From Bacteriovoracaceae bacterium UBA4573 (lineage in GTDB: Bacteria; Bdellovibrionota; UBA1018; UBA923), in assembly GCA_002387735.1 (NCBI GenBank), contig DGKJ01000099.1, positions 1 through 26,204 on the forward strand: DNA of 26,204 bases. The letters are read 5' to 3'. Below are positions 1 to 9,800 of the stretch, piece after piece. The position numbers and the translations under genes are program-made. Each line of letters opens with the position of its first letter. Within the stretch, counting starts at the first letter, position 1. The notes under the pieces are model-generated. The model saw nothing but the letters and a program-made list of their open reading frames with translations, had not been told where the DNA came from and ran no database searches.

Positions 1-1305
1 CCCCGAACCCTCGATAACCTCTATGGAAATTGGTTTAGTTTGCCGCGTTTCGTAACGAGCTGAAGTTGGATTGAACATCGATATTTTAATCGCAGGCACT
101 TCAAATTGCCCCTTGGTCTTGGGAATCAACATGAAATCAAAAGTACGCTCCGTACGGCCAGTTTTATGAAACAGAGTTCGCGCCTTATCCTCATACAATT
201 CGAATTGCTCGGGCCAACTAATCGGAAGTTTTTCTAAAATTGCCGCGTGCCCATCTCCCTCGACCTTCACCTTAACGTTCAGGGCTTCTCCCACTTTCAA
301 AGCGGTTTTATCTACACTTATCGCAATCGTAAAATCGCCGACTAACCCTGAAAAATCCACGGGCTGCCCCTCGGTGGGCAACGGCAAGACTTCAACGTCC
401 ACACGGTCACTCGAACGGGTCACGACCTGCCCTTGCAACGCTTTAAAAAATTGGTTCATTCCAAAGATGTCTTCGTCGTCTTGATCGAAAATACCCCGCA
501 TCGAACGTACATTCACTTTGGTTGTCAGTGGATCGATGGTCAACTTACCAGTCTTAACCGGGTAGATGGCGTATTGAGCCAACACAGCGCGCTTAAAGGC
601 CTTTCCACCGAGCACTGCGGGCTCAAACTGGAGTCGCTTTAATATTGGCATTTCTATTTCTTCTTTTAAAAATCCTGGAGCATTCGGGTATCGTTCCGCA
701 CCAACTGAAGCGACAGTTACTTGCGAGTAAAGCGCATAGGTTAATAGGATTTGCTCGCCCTTATATACTTTGGTCTTACTTGGTTCGGTGCGAACCAATA
801 AATTGCCGCCACTCTCTCGTGCGCCAATGTTAGAACCTCTTGGAGCTGGGTGGCGTCGCCCTATCGCAGAACCGTAACCCGGAAGCGAACCTCCGTTACC
901 GAATTTTTTGGCATAGGCATCTCGATCTAATACAGAAATGGTCTGATCGGGAGCCGTAAGTTTTTTATTCCCGACTGTAGTGCGAATATTTTGAATTTTT
1001 AATTCACCAGTCCGTTTGGGGTGCAATACTACTGTGACTGTCAACGTGCGTTTCGTTTGAAAATTTCCATTTATCCAAAGCGATTGCATGCCTTGGGAAC
1101 GCATTACATTCAATTCTTCGAAGTCGTCTGCGTCAAAAAAAATATCGCCTGACTCACCTTCGTTACCTTCTTGGGAAATTTCAAATTGAACCGAAACACT
1201 GTCATCTTCGGAAATTTCAGTGGCACTCGGTTCAACTTTTAAATCCGCCGCCATCAATATCGAGCTAATTAAAAAAGTTACGATCGCTGTTTTAACGTGC
1301 CACAT
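1..1305 (-). CDS. batD: BatD family protein, N-terminal 435 codons (cut by window edge)
   Basis: Open reading frame beginning at ATG 1305 and running off the left edge without a stop. It opens with a short signal peptide (MWHVKTAIVTFLISSILMAA), so the rest should be periplasmic. The following ~410 residues are beta-rich, with repeated oxygen-tolerance/BatD-type segments (for example LHPKRTGELKI, then IYPVKTGKLTI, then IPKTKGQFEVPAI). These are the immunoglobulin-like repeats usual for BatD. The expected C-terminal membrane anchor lies beyond the window. The start is 2 nt after the BatBC stop codon, so translation is probably coupled. BatD belongs to the Bacteroides aerotolerance (Bat) group, which works with MoxR ATPases, probably in envelope protein maturation. 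The family assignment rests on the repeats plus position. The exact role here is inferred. Confidence 0.87.
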   Translation of the reverse strand, partial: MWHVKTAIVTFLISSILMAADLKVEPSATEISEDDSVSVQFEISQEGNEGESGDIFFDADDFEELNVMRSQGMQSLWINGNFQTKRTLTVTVVLHPKRTGELKIQNIRTTVGNKKLTAPDQTISVLDRDAYAKKFGNGGSLPGYGSAIGRRHPAPRGSNIGARESGGNLLVRTEPSKTKVYKGEQILLTYALYSQVTVASVGAERYPNAPGFLKEEIEMPILKRLQFEPAVLGGKAFKRAVLAQYAIYPVKTGKLTIDPLTTKVNVRSMRGIFDQDDEDIFGMNQFFKALQGQVVTRSSDRVDVEVLPLPTEGQPVDFSGLVGDFTIAISVDKTALKVGEALNVKVKVEGDGHAAILEKLPISWPEQFELYEDKARTLFHKTGRTERTFDFMLIPKTKGQFEVPAIKISMFNPTSARYETRQTKPISIEVIEGSG

Positions 1306-1307
1306 AT

Positions 1308-3086
1308 TTACCAATCTTTTCCAACCGCGTTGTTCGGTTTTTCGCTTTTACCCCGCATCAAACGTTGTTGAGTTTTCTTTTCCTGATCCTGAAGTCTTTC
1401 TAATAGTTGTTTTGCGTCCATCTCCGAAAGACGCTCTCCTTTGAACTTTTGTTTTTTTCCGACACTTTTTTCATCTACTTTTCCCTTCGAATCCTTTTTT
1501 TCTGAGTCCTGAGATTCGCCGTTCTCAGATTTTTTCGGATCCGATTCGCCTTCGTTGCCTTCTTGCGACTGCTGGTTTTGACGTTGTTGTGCTGACTCTA
1601 ACGCCTGTTTAAGCCGCAAAAGTGTCTCCGGATCAGGTTTTTCCGCCCTAGCCAGCGTATTCAAACCATTTTGATAGGCTTGCATAGCTTTTTCTCGATC
1701 CTTTTTCTTTTCAAAGGTCTGTCCCAAATTAAACGCACCCTTCGCCGCGAAATTAGCATCTCTACTTTTTGCTAATGCGTCGAACTCTCTAATGGCTCCA
1801 TCAAGATCGCCCGCTTGATAAAGTGATCCGCCGAGATTCAGATGTTGTAAGTCGCTCTCAGGGCTTGCCGCTTGCGCTCGCGTAAAACGATCGATCGCGT
1901 CGCTGTATTTTTTTTTGGAATACGAATCGACGCCCTTTTGCGTTTCCGAATATTCTCGCAACGAACTTGCCTGGACATTTTTTGCGCCAAACACACTTAA
2001 TGCGACCAAAAGCATCCCTAATGTGGGACTCAGATTTTTTGAAGAATATCTCAAAACCGCCGCGAGCATTTGAATCAAAAGCAGCGCCACTGCCATTCCT
2101 ATCGGGTACTGGAATAGTTCGCGATACACAACTACCTGTCGATAACTACCGCTGCCCCCCGGTGAAACATTGCTGAGTATGTCGTCAATCTCACCTTCAT
2201 TTGTCGATGCAGTGTAATACTGACCGCCGGTTTTCTTTGCAACTGCTTCAAGATTCGCTTTTCCGAGTTTAGATTGGACAATATTACCACTTTCGTCCTT
2301 TTTGTAACCGCGAAGAGAGCCGTTATCATCGCGAATTGGAATGGGCCCACCGCGCTCACTACCTACGCCGATGGAATATACTTTGATCGAATCTTTAGCT
2401 AGTCTGTCGGCGGTTTTACTCTCATTTCCTTCGTGTTCTTCCCCATCGCTTAAGACGACCACGAGCCGTCCGCTAGCTTCACCGGTGTTGTTATCGTTTT
2501 TTTCGTTTACTCCACCGTTGTTTATTAACCGCATTGCTTGAGAGAGCCCGAGTGCTAGATCACTACCTTGATTCGGAACCGCTCGGTCATCGATACCTTC
2601 GAGAGTCTTAACAATAAAATCAAAATCACTGGTTAGGGGAATGGCGGGGTATGCTGAGCCAGCAAAGACAACGACTCCTACGCGATCACCTCCGAGACGA
2701 TCCAAAAAACTTCGAATTATATGTTTGGCTTTTTTTAGACGACTCGGGACGACATCTTCCACGAGCATACTTCTTGAAACATCTAGTGCAAATACCACGT
2801 CAAGTCCCTGGGTTTTCACTGTCTCAACCCGACTGCCAAGCTGCGGACGAGCCAGCGCCACGATAACCAGGGCTCCACTCAACCACCGCACCACCATTTG
2901 CCGCAATCTCGCCCGCGACAGATCTTGCGACTGGCCCCTGGTGTCCCTAATGAGCGCCCGTAATGCCTCGGGGGCCGCAAACTTTTCAATTCTCTTCTTC
3001 CACCTTTGTTCGAACATTAGCCAAAGAAACGCGCATACCAACCAAGGGAGCATTAGCCACAAATTCGCTGGCATTAAGAATCTCAT
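1308..3086 (-). CDS. BatB-BatC fusion: membrane-anchored VWA domain plus TPR domain
   Basis: 592-residue protein that joins two usually separate Bat proteins. Residues 7-25 and about 66-80 are membrane segments. A von Willebrand A domain follows, with an intact MIDAS metal site: D102-x-S104-x-S106, T152 and D214. Two further membrane segments lie at about 325-345 and 354-373. A BatC-like part starts near 376 with TPR-type repeats (KKKYSDAIDRFTRAQ, AGDLDGAIREF, KKDREKAMQAYQ). Residues 500-592 form a very charged Gln/Glu/Lys/Ser tail. The ATG overlaps the BatA stop by 4 nt (ATGA), and BatD follows after 2 nt. VWA proteins of this family bind partner proteins through a divalent metal and act with MoxR. 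The fusion is real in the sequence, because the reading frame is continuous through the join. Confidence 0.9.
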   Translation of the reverse strand: MRFLMPANLWLMLPWLVCAFLWLMFEQRWKKRIEKFAAPEALRALIRDTRGQSQDLSRARLRQMVVRWLSGALVIVALARPQLGSRVETVKTQGLDVVFALDVSRSMLVEDVVPSRLKKAKHIIRSFLDRLGGDRVGVVVFAGSAYPAIPLTSDFDFIVKTLEGIDDRAVPNQGSDLALGLSQAMRLINNGGVNEKNDNNTGEASGRLVVVLSDGEEHEGNESKTADRLAKDSIKVYSIGVGSERGGPIPIRDDNGSLRGYKKDESGNIVQSKLGKANLEAVAKKTGGQYYTASTNEGEIDDILSNVSPGGSGSYRQVVVYRELFQYPIGMAVALLLIQMLAAVLRYSSKNLSPTLGMLLVALSVFGAKNVQASSLREYSETQKGVDSYSKKKYSDAIDRFTRAQAASPESDLQHLNLGGSLYQAGDLDGAIREFDALAKSRDANFAAKGAFNLGQTFEKKKDREKAMQAYQNGLNTLARAEKPDPETLLRLKQALESAQQRQNQQSQEGNEGESDPKKSENGESQDSEKKDSKGKVDEKSVGKKQKFKGERLSEMDAKQLLERLQDQEKKTQQRLMRGKSEKPNNAVGKDW

Positions 3087-4078
3087 GGAAACACCCGGAA
3101 AATAGTTGCTTCACTTAGAATAAAAAATAATAACGCGATTAAACCAATCCAAGCGTATCGCGCAAATTTTTCTTCGTATTGTACGTGCTCTGTTTTTTCG
3201 ACTGCAGTCTTTTCTAGACGATCAATTTCCTGAAAAACCTGTCTAAATGACTTTTCGTCACCCTCCACTCGATAGAATTTCCCACCCGTTAGGGCTGATA
3301 TCTGTTTTAGCAACTCCGGATTAATCGAGCTCTCGTAATACTGATAGGTTTTTACGGATCGACCCAAAAAATCTTTGGTTACAAATGGCATAGCCACGCG
3401 CCCGTCTCGGCCCATAGCAATGCTGTAGACTTTTATTCCGAATCCTTTAGCTAGTTCGCCGGCAGTCAATGGGTCGACCTGTCCAATATTACTATCGCCG
3501 TCGGTAACGAGAATTACAACTCGGGTCTTCGCGGTGCTCTCTTTTAAACGGCTGACCGCGGTTGCCAACGCGTCGCCAATCGCAGTTCCATCCTTTAGAT
3601 CCCCAATCTCCACACCGTCGATTGCGTTCAGTAGTAATTCATAATCTAGTGTTGGCGGTACTACGGTCACGGCCTCACCCGAAAAGATTTCGAAACCAAT
3701 ACGATCACTTGCCCGACCGCGAATAAATTCCTTCAAAATTGGCTTAGCCATTTCGAGTCGATTGCGATCCCGAAAATCCTCTACCCGCATACTGGCGGAA
3801 AGATCGAGTACCATCATGATATCGATTCCTTCGACCGTACGCTTTATGTTCGAGTGTGGTACCTGCGGGCGAGCCAGTGCAAATAGTAAAAATAGTATGC
3901 CCATCGTCCAAATAATTGCTTGAATCAATCGATGAGAAAGTCGTTTGCCTACATGGACATTCCAAAATCGAGCAGAAGAAACTAGCAACTTTGTAGGCGC
4001 TGTGCCCCTAGAAGCACGTGCCAGTACGTATACAAGCACGATCGCGATCAACAATACTTCTTTGTCGCGAAATATCAT
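3083..4078 (-). CDS. batA: BatA: membrane VWA-domain protein
   Basis: 331 residues. An N-terminal membrane segment is at about 8-20 and a second at about 52-69, followed by the RPQ motif usual before BatA/BatB VWA domains. The VWA domain has a complete MIDAS: D92-x-S94-x-S96, T165 in DGTAIGDA, and D193 in TDGDSN. A last membrane helix (about 307-323) is at the C-terminus, so the VWA domain sits between membrane anchors. The start ATG overlaps the stop of the upstream gene by 4 nt, and its own stop overlaps the BatBC start by 4 nt, so the genes are translationally coupled. BatA and BatB are paralogous and are thought to act as a membrane complex with MoxR. The family call is secure. The physiological role (envelope stress or folding) is inferred from the family. 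Confidence 0.9.
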   Translation of the reverse strand: MIFRDKEVLLIAIVLVYVLARASRGTAPTKLLVSSARFWNVHVGKRLSHRLIQAIIWTMGILFLLFALARPQVPHSNIKRTVEGIDIMMVLDLSASMRVEDFRDRNRLEMAKPILKEFIRGRASDRIGFEIFSGEAVTVVPPTLDYELLLNAIDGVEIGDLKDGTAIGDALATAVSRLKESTAKTRVVILVTDGDSNIGQVDPLTAGELAKGFGIKVYSIAMGRDGRVAMPFVTKDFLGRSVKTYQYYESSINPELLKQISALTGGKFYRVEGDEKSFRQVFQEIDRLEKTAVEKTEHVQYEEKFARYAWIGLIALLFFILSEATIFRVFP

Positions 4079-4929
4079 GAAGTCCTCTCGGCAAGCTTTA
4101 GTATACGATTGGCGATGTCACTTGCCTGTAAATCGACGGGTTGCTGATCAGTAAATTTCACAATATCTAACTCTTCGAAAATACCGCGCCAATCATCGGC
4201 CAAGCTGTGATCAAGCAGCACTCTTTGCAATTCGCGGTGCAGTTCCCGGGTAGTTTTTTCTTCCGCGTCGATTCTAAGTTTGTCCGCCAGGAATTTTTTT
4301 GCAGCGTCACTTAACGCAAAATAATGCGCTTTAAAGCGGCGATTAATTAAGTAATTCTTTTTGTTTAAAGAATTAACTGCCTCCAGAAGTGCTTCGTGGG
4401 GGGTTAACACTCGTGGTATGGCGGCAAGATCTCTGAGTTTTTGCTGTTTTCGTCGGTACCACCTCGCAATGAAGATAATACATCCAACAACGAAAATTAG
4501 TGTCGCAAATGAAAGACCGAGCCACACCCACTGAGGCAGGGCGGCGCTTTGTGGATGATAAATTTCCAATTGTTTTTCGCTTTGACCAACTGTTCCGTAT
4601 TCTATGGTTTGCGGTTCTGAAACAAATATTACTTTTCCTTCGGCCCGAAACGCCACCGAGGGTATGTCAATTTTACTTGGCACATAGGTCGTAAGTTGTA
4701 GAACAACGGTATCTTCGCGACGACTCCAGGTTAATACCCGAATATTTTCACCTAATTTTACAGGCCCGAGAGCCAAAGATTCGGCAAATTCCGGTTCGAT
4801 CACCGCCGTTTCATTGCCTAGAAAGGCTTCGGGGATCTTTACAACTAATTCCGTAATATCGCCGGCCGTTGGTTTTCCGAAGGGAGCGGCCAGTACTTTT
4901 ACAGTAGTTGTGGCTTTTTCAATTTCCAC
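4075..4929 (-). CDS. Single-pass membrane protein of the MoxR/Bat operon (DUF4381-like layout)
   Basis: 284 residues from a GTG start. The GTG is chosen because AGAGGG lies 6 nt upstream, directly after the DUF58 stop codon. The N-terminal ~125 residues are beta-rich (KVLAAPFGKPTAGDITELVV) and resemble one BatD-type repeat. A single strong membrane helix lies at about 134-156, followed by a basic stretch (ARWYRRKQQKLR). The C-terminal ~120 residues are charged and helical, with the family-typical TPHEALLEAVNSL and a conserved-looking KAHYFALSDAAKKFLADKL helix. No signal peptide is visible, so the N-terminal domain would be exported by the TM helix itself, or the true start is elsewhere. Proteins of this layout sit between DUF58 and BatA genes in many Bat operons. 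The function is unknown. Confidence 0.75.
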   Translation of the reverse strand: MEIEKATTTVKVLAAPFGKPTAGDITELVVKIPEAFLGNETAVIEPEFAESLALGPVKLGENIRVLTWSRREDTVVLQLTTYVPSKIDIPSVAFRAEGKVIFVSEPQTIEYGTVGQSEKQLEIYHPQSAALPQWVWLGLSFATLIFVVGCIIFIARWYRRKQQKLRDLAAIPRVLTPHEALLEAVNSLNKKNYLINRRFKAHYFALSDAAKKFLADKLRIDAEEKTTRELHRELQRVLLDHSLADDWRGIFEELDIVKFTDQQPVDLQASDIANRILKLAERTS

Positions 4930-4941
4930 TTAGTGCCCTCT

Positions 4942-5823
4942 TCAAATTCTTTTTGATCTAGACTTAAAATAGTTTGCGATTTTCATGAAGGTGTCTTCGT
5001 GAGTCCAAATTTCTACTCGATCTACTCCAGTGCGTGCAAAAATATCGTCAGTTTGTTTATTGAATTGAGTCACGCGATCTTTAAATTCTTTTTGAAACTG
5101 ATAGGAAGCGGTGTTGGCCAAGAAACTTTCCCCAGTTTCCGGGTCTATCAACTCGATTTCGCCAATGGGGGGTACCTCGAAATCTCGCCGATCTCTGGCT
5201 TGCATTGCGATAACATCGTGTCGTTTTGCTACCCGCTTGAGCGCATTTTCGTATCCGCTATCCATAAAATCGCTGGCTACAATGACTACGGCGGTGTGTT
5301 TCATCACGTTCGCGCAGTGTTCAAGTGCGCTCGATATATTAGTTTTTCGGCCAACCGGTGTATAATAAAGAATTTCAGTCACCAATCGCATCGCATGGGA
5401 ACGGCCTTTTTTGGGCGGCACATGTTTTTCAATTCGATCAGAAAATAGAATTAAACCTACACGATCGTTATTTCGCACAGCCGCGAATGCCAACATAGCG
5501 CAAGTTTCGGCTAATATTTCTGTTTTATTTTTGGCAACAGTGGAAAAAAGTCCACTTCCGCTAACATCCACCACTAGATAGACTGTTAAATCTCTTTCTT
5601 CCTCGAATTTTTTTATATGTGCAGACTGAGTGCGGGCTGTAACTTTCCAATCGATATGGCGAATATCGTCGCCCGGATCGTATTCCCGAAAATCGGAAAA
5701 CTGCATTCCCTGGCCTTTAAATCGCGTGTGATATTGGCCAGAAAGTACATTGTCTACGACTTTGCGCGTGGAAATTTCTATGCGCCGCACACGACGCAAA
5801 ATTTCTTCTGCTCGCTCTTTCAC
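4942..5823 (-). CDS. DUF58 family protein (VWA-like fold)
   Basis: 293 residues, GTG start overlapping the MoxR stop by 4 nt (GTGA). It contains the defining DUF58 motif at residues 37-65, including FSDFREYDPGDDIRHIDWK. A VWA-like domain follows, with D86-V-S-G-S90 and a RVGLILFSD strand. No membrane segment is seen, so the protein is probably cytoplasmic, unlike DUF58 proteins that carry two N-terminal helices. DUF58 proteins are nearly always encoded next to moxR and are believed to be partners or substrates of the MoxR AAA+ ring. The position between moxR and the bat genes fits this fully. The family call is secure and the molecular role is inferred. Confidence 0.92.
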   Translation of the reverse strand: MKERAEEILRRVRRIEISTRKVVDNVLSGQYHTRFKGQGMQFSDFREYDPGDDIRHIDWKVTARTQSAHIKKFEEERDLTVYLVVDVSGSGLFSTVAKNKTEILAETCAMLAFAAVRNNDRVGLILFSDRIEKHVPPKKGRSHAMRLVTEILYYTPVGRKTNISSALEHCANVMKHTAVVIVASDFMDSGYENALKRVAKRHDVIAMQARDRRDFEVPPIGEIELIDPETGESFLANTASYQFQKEFKDRVTQFNKQTDDIFARTGVDRVEIWTHEDTFMKIANYFKSRSKRI

Positions 5824-6809
5824 GGCACCTCTATTCGGTCCAGGATTTGACGCACTACCGTCTCGGAGTTTACGTTGTCGGCTTCAGCCTCAAAAGTAAC
5901 CTGAATGCGGTGTCGGAGAACGTCCATTGCTACGGTCTTTATGTCCTCCGGAGTTACAAATCCTCGATGCGACAAAAAGGCTGAAGCTCGCGCACCTTTT
6001 GCCAAGTTAATCGTAGCCCGCGGGCTGGCTCCCACCTGAATGGCTCCCTTTAAAGAACTGAGCCCATATTTTTCGGGATATCGACTCGCGAACACAATCG
6101 ATAGAATGTAGTCTTTAATTCGTTCGTCCATGTATATCGAAGAAACAACCTGCCGCGCCTCAACTATCACTCCCGACTCTATGACGCGATTCGCCCTTGG
6201 TCCCTCAGTGCCGGTCATGCGATTCAAAATTGTTTTTTCTTCGGTCACAGATGGGTACCCAACTTTTACCTTAAACATGAAACGGTCGAGCTGAGCTTCA
6301 GGCAGCGGATAGGTGCCCTCTTGCTCAATTGGATTTTGCGTCGCCAACACAATGAATGGATCTTTCAATTTGTAGGTTTGCTCTGCAATCGTCACTTGTT
6401 TTTCGGCCATTGCTTCGAGTAACGCGCTTTGCACTTTGGCGGGGGCCCGATTAATTTCGTCAGCCAAAATAATGTTGGAATGTATGGGACCGAGTTTCGG
6501 AGTGAACTCGCCAGTTTTTTGGTTATAGATAACAGTTCCTATTAAATCTGCCGGTAAAAGGTCCGGCGTAAACTGTATGCGGTTAAATCCACAATGAATC
6601 GTATCCGCCATGGTTTTAATCGTCAGGGTTTTCGCCAATCCAGGCAAACCTTCGAGCAAAATATGACCGTCGCATAAAAGAGCCATAAGAATTCGCTCGA
6701 CCATTGACTGCTGACCGACAACAACCTGTGAAATCTCGCTAACGACGTTGTCGATGAATTTTGAATGAACTTTGACCTTCTCGGTCAAGGAGTTGACGTC
6801 TACGCTCAT
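5820..6809 (-). CDS. MoxR family AAA+ ATPase
   Basis: 329 residues with ATG start and an AAGGA ribosome site 7 nt upstream. Walker A is GLPGLAKT (54-61). Walker B is ILADEIN (114-120), and sensor 1 is ATQNP (156-160). The MoxR-specific stretch INRAPAKVQSALLEAMAEKQV follows Walker B. The C-terminal lid includes the GASPRATINL motif with its sensor-2 arginine. Length and motifs are normal for the family. MoxR ATPases act as chaperone-like remodelers that insert cofactors or mature complexes together with VWA-domain partners. Four such partners or relatives follow directly downstream (DUF58, the one-TM protein, BatA, BatBC). It is expected in the cytoplasm on the inner face of the membrane. Confidence 0.95.
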   Translation of the reverse strand: MSVDVNSLTEKVKVHSKFIDNVVSEISQVVVGQQSMVERILMALLCDGHILLEGLPGLAKTLTIKTMADTIHCGFNRIQFTPDLLPADLIGTVIYNQKTGEFTPKLGPIHSNIILADEINRAPAKVQSALLEAMAEKQVTIAEQTYKLKDPFIVLATQNPIEQEGTYPLPEAQLDRFMFKVKVGYPSVTEEKTILNRMTGTEGPRANRVIESGVIVEARQVVSSIYMDERIKDYILSIVFASRYPEKYGLSSLKGAIQVGASPRATINLAKGARASAFLSHRGFVTPEDIKTVAMDVLRHRIQVTFEAEADNVNSETVVRQILDRIEVP

Positions 6810-6839
6810 AAATTGTCCTTTTGAAAGCTTGAATGTGAA

Positions 6840-9800
6840 TCAGTGAATATCTTGCAAGCCGGCGCGCAAATCTTCAAGGAAATCCTGGTACCCTGACACG
6901 TAGGTTGGTTCGCCGATAAACTTAATCTTAGAGTACGAGCGATCATCTACGCACTCCTGAGCGCCAAACCGGACAATCTCTCGTGTTTTTCCATTTCGCA
7001 AATGATTCGCCAAGTAGGTTTGCAGTCGGGGTCTCAATGCGGTTTTCTCCGGTAGCCAATGGACTACTGACTTCATGATCGGCTCAAGAACTTCTTCTCG
7101 GTGCCGTTGGTATGCTGGGTCGGCTTTCATTGAATCAAGGGTAGCCACTGCTTTATCCCATCGATTTTGAGCGTCTTCTTTAAGGTCCTTAACGATCGAC
7201 ACCGCGTGGTGGGTATTAATCGCATTGGAGAGCGCCATATCTTTAAGAGAGGTTCGAGTAATATTTAACAAATCGGAATAGGCCTGGGCTCGATTGTTTT
7301 CATTATCTGCCGCGCGTTCAAGGCCTGAAAAGAAACCAGCGGCCTTTGGCGTAGCGATAAGATCCTCGAGCACATCGAGATTTCTTCCAAGAAACGTAGT
7401 GTATTGGTTCGAAATTACCGCCCTTAGTACCTTTGAAAGATCTAGCGGATTATTGGCATCGGCTGAAAACGACGCCAGGCCATAAGTGGCGCTTTTTATT
7501 GCGGCCGTGGAACATTTAAAAGCCGCGTGCGCTGGGGGAGCAGAACACTGATCATTTTGCACCCACGCAAAATACTGATCAATGAATTTACCAATAAACA
7601 TATACCGTTCGTCAAATGTTGCGCGTGCGGGGTCTACGCCCGGCTTCACATCTTTGCGTAACAAATGATCCAGCAGTGCCAATGTGTCTTTATTGGTTTC
7701 ACGTCCTACAGCAGTTTTCTGGACTGCCACATCACGCAAGGTTTTGAGAATCGAGTTCAGGCCAACGGCGATTTTTCGACCGTTTTCGTCGTAAACCCAT
7801 ATGTTTCGACCAATCATTCGAAGTAGCCCAAATTCCGTCAAAGAAGTGACCACCGAAAGTGCGTGCTCTCGATTGTAATTCAAGCGTTGATCGACCGGCA
7901 TAGAGCTATTGAGCATTTTAAAAAGATCACGCAATACGCCAAGATCGTTTCTAACAAGTCGCCGCCCGTCGGGCGCAGTTATTGTTTCCTCGGATTGATT
8001 GAGATGTTTTACAACGAATGCAACATTTTCCAAATTAAAGAGTCTTCGCCGGACCTCTGGTTTCAATGGATCACCCAAGATAGGAATAACGGGTACCGAA
8101 TTAAAAATTTCAATCTCAGTGTGAAGTTCATTCACCCAAGGAGTCATGTCTTGACCGTCTTGATACCTTCCGAGCTTGGACAAGTGCCGGACGGCGCTTA
8201 CGTCACTTTCTTTGAGTATGAGGCCGTCTAGAAACGAAAGCGTTTGTCCTACCTCTTTTAGGGTAAAATTCGCGTCGGTTACGATCAGCTCCAATAGATC
8301 TAAATAATTTACCAACCGCACTCTTTTGGCTTCACCAGGGTACTGATAGGCGATCGGAAACACTCGTGAAGATAAACGGTGAAACCAGCCCTCCCACCAT
8401 TTCGGGTCGTAGGGATCACTCTCAAGATAATGCATAAAAGCTAGTATCCATTCGATTCGGGATCCCTTGGCGATTTCGTCTAATAAGGGCTTTAGTGAGG
8501 ATTTAAACTCTGTAGCGTTGCGATATTCCCAACGTCGCTCATCGCTTTTTACGTAACCCAAATATTCGTTGAACATTTCATTTAGGCGCCGTTGTCGCTC
8601 GGTATCAGTTTTGGTCTTTTCTACCTGATTTAAGAGTTCGATGGCCCTAGCTACAACAATCTCATTGTTTAAATTCACAGGAAAACTTCGAGGAATAACT
8701 TTGGGCGCAATCGTAGGGGCAGGTCTTTTTTCTGCCTCATCCAATAAATCATAGACTAAAACTGCTGCCCCAGGGGCACTAGGACTTTCGATCACCTTTG
8801 CTGCTATATTTAACAGCGGTTGAACACGGTCCTGTCCAGTCGAATTGGTTTGATTAACTATCGGAAGAGTTCGCAAAAAACCTTGAACCACACTCATGGC
8901 ATGAGGTCCATATTTGGAGTGAAGAGCAAAAACCATGGTTTCATGAAACTTCACAATATCTTGAAACGTTTTATTGTTAATTAAAAGATCGCTAAGCTCG
9001 TCATAGACATGTTTCAACTGCACGTCAGTTCTTACAAAGTCTGCGGCCAGATCAATTATGAATCCGATGGCGCTTTGATTGCCAATTTTTTTATTTAACC
9101 CATACTCTATAAATTCCCTCATAGCCGCTGTTTGACCGCCGGCATTACGGCCGACGTCAACGCACGCCCCGTACTGGTTTATTTCACTAGCCCAAGGCCC
9201 GTAGCCGGGTGAATTTGGCAGAGGTGGGGTTAGGGGATTTTCGATATTCATTTGATGGCACGCTAATATCGCATCGTGTTCCCATGGCCAGTAAGGAGGC
9301 GTCGGATCCCAAGCTTTGGCCTGAGCGACACTGCGACGATGGTCAATATTGGATCGCTTTCGCACCGGAGGAATACTGCGAAGATTCGGATTGACCGCCG
9401 ATTGGCGAGCCGTCATGCGAAACGGCAACAACAAACCTTTGAGCAATTCCTTCAAAGAACCGTTCTTCGCCATTTTAGCAGTGAGCGCAAACGCGTTTTT
9501 TAACTCGTTCTGCGAGCGACCCGCTACGGCAAAGAGCGTCTCAAAAAAAGGGCGATAGGTAGTATCCGCATTTTTTCCGACCGCGAGCACTAAATTCACG
9601 AAAGGGTGGGCATCGTTCATATGAAATGCGTCACGATTTGCGCTCAAAAGTGGTTCTAGCAATGCTTGTTCGCTGCGAATGTAATGAGGTAGAGTTTTAA
9701 CTACGTCGTAGACGGTCGAAGAGTCTAATCGCGTTACCACGCCACTAACTACCTGGTAAATTGACTGACCGCTCAACTCTGAACGTGGTTTCAATAGTAC

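Noticed and set aside
1308..3086. BatB-BatC fusion caused by a sequencing error
   Set aside because: The frame is continuous across the two membrane segments and the TPR region, and no lost stop or ribosome site is visible at the join.
2641..3105. Plus-strand ORF of 154 codons
   Set aside because: It lies fully opposite the VWA coding region of the BatB-BatC fusion. Its Ser/Thr/Arg-rich product shows no domain, and no ribosome site was seen. It is a shadow ORF.
4999..5448. Plus-strand ORF of 149 codons
   Set aside because: It is antisense to the DUF58 gene, whose motifs are unambiguous. It has no recognisable domain of its own.
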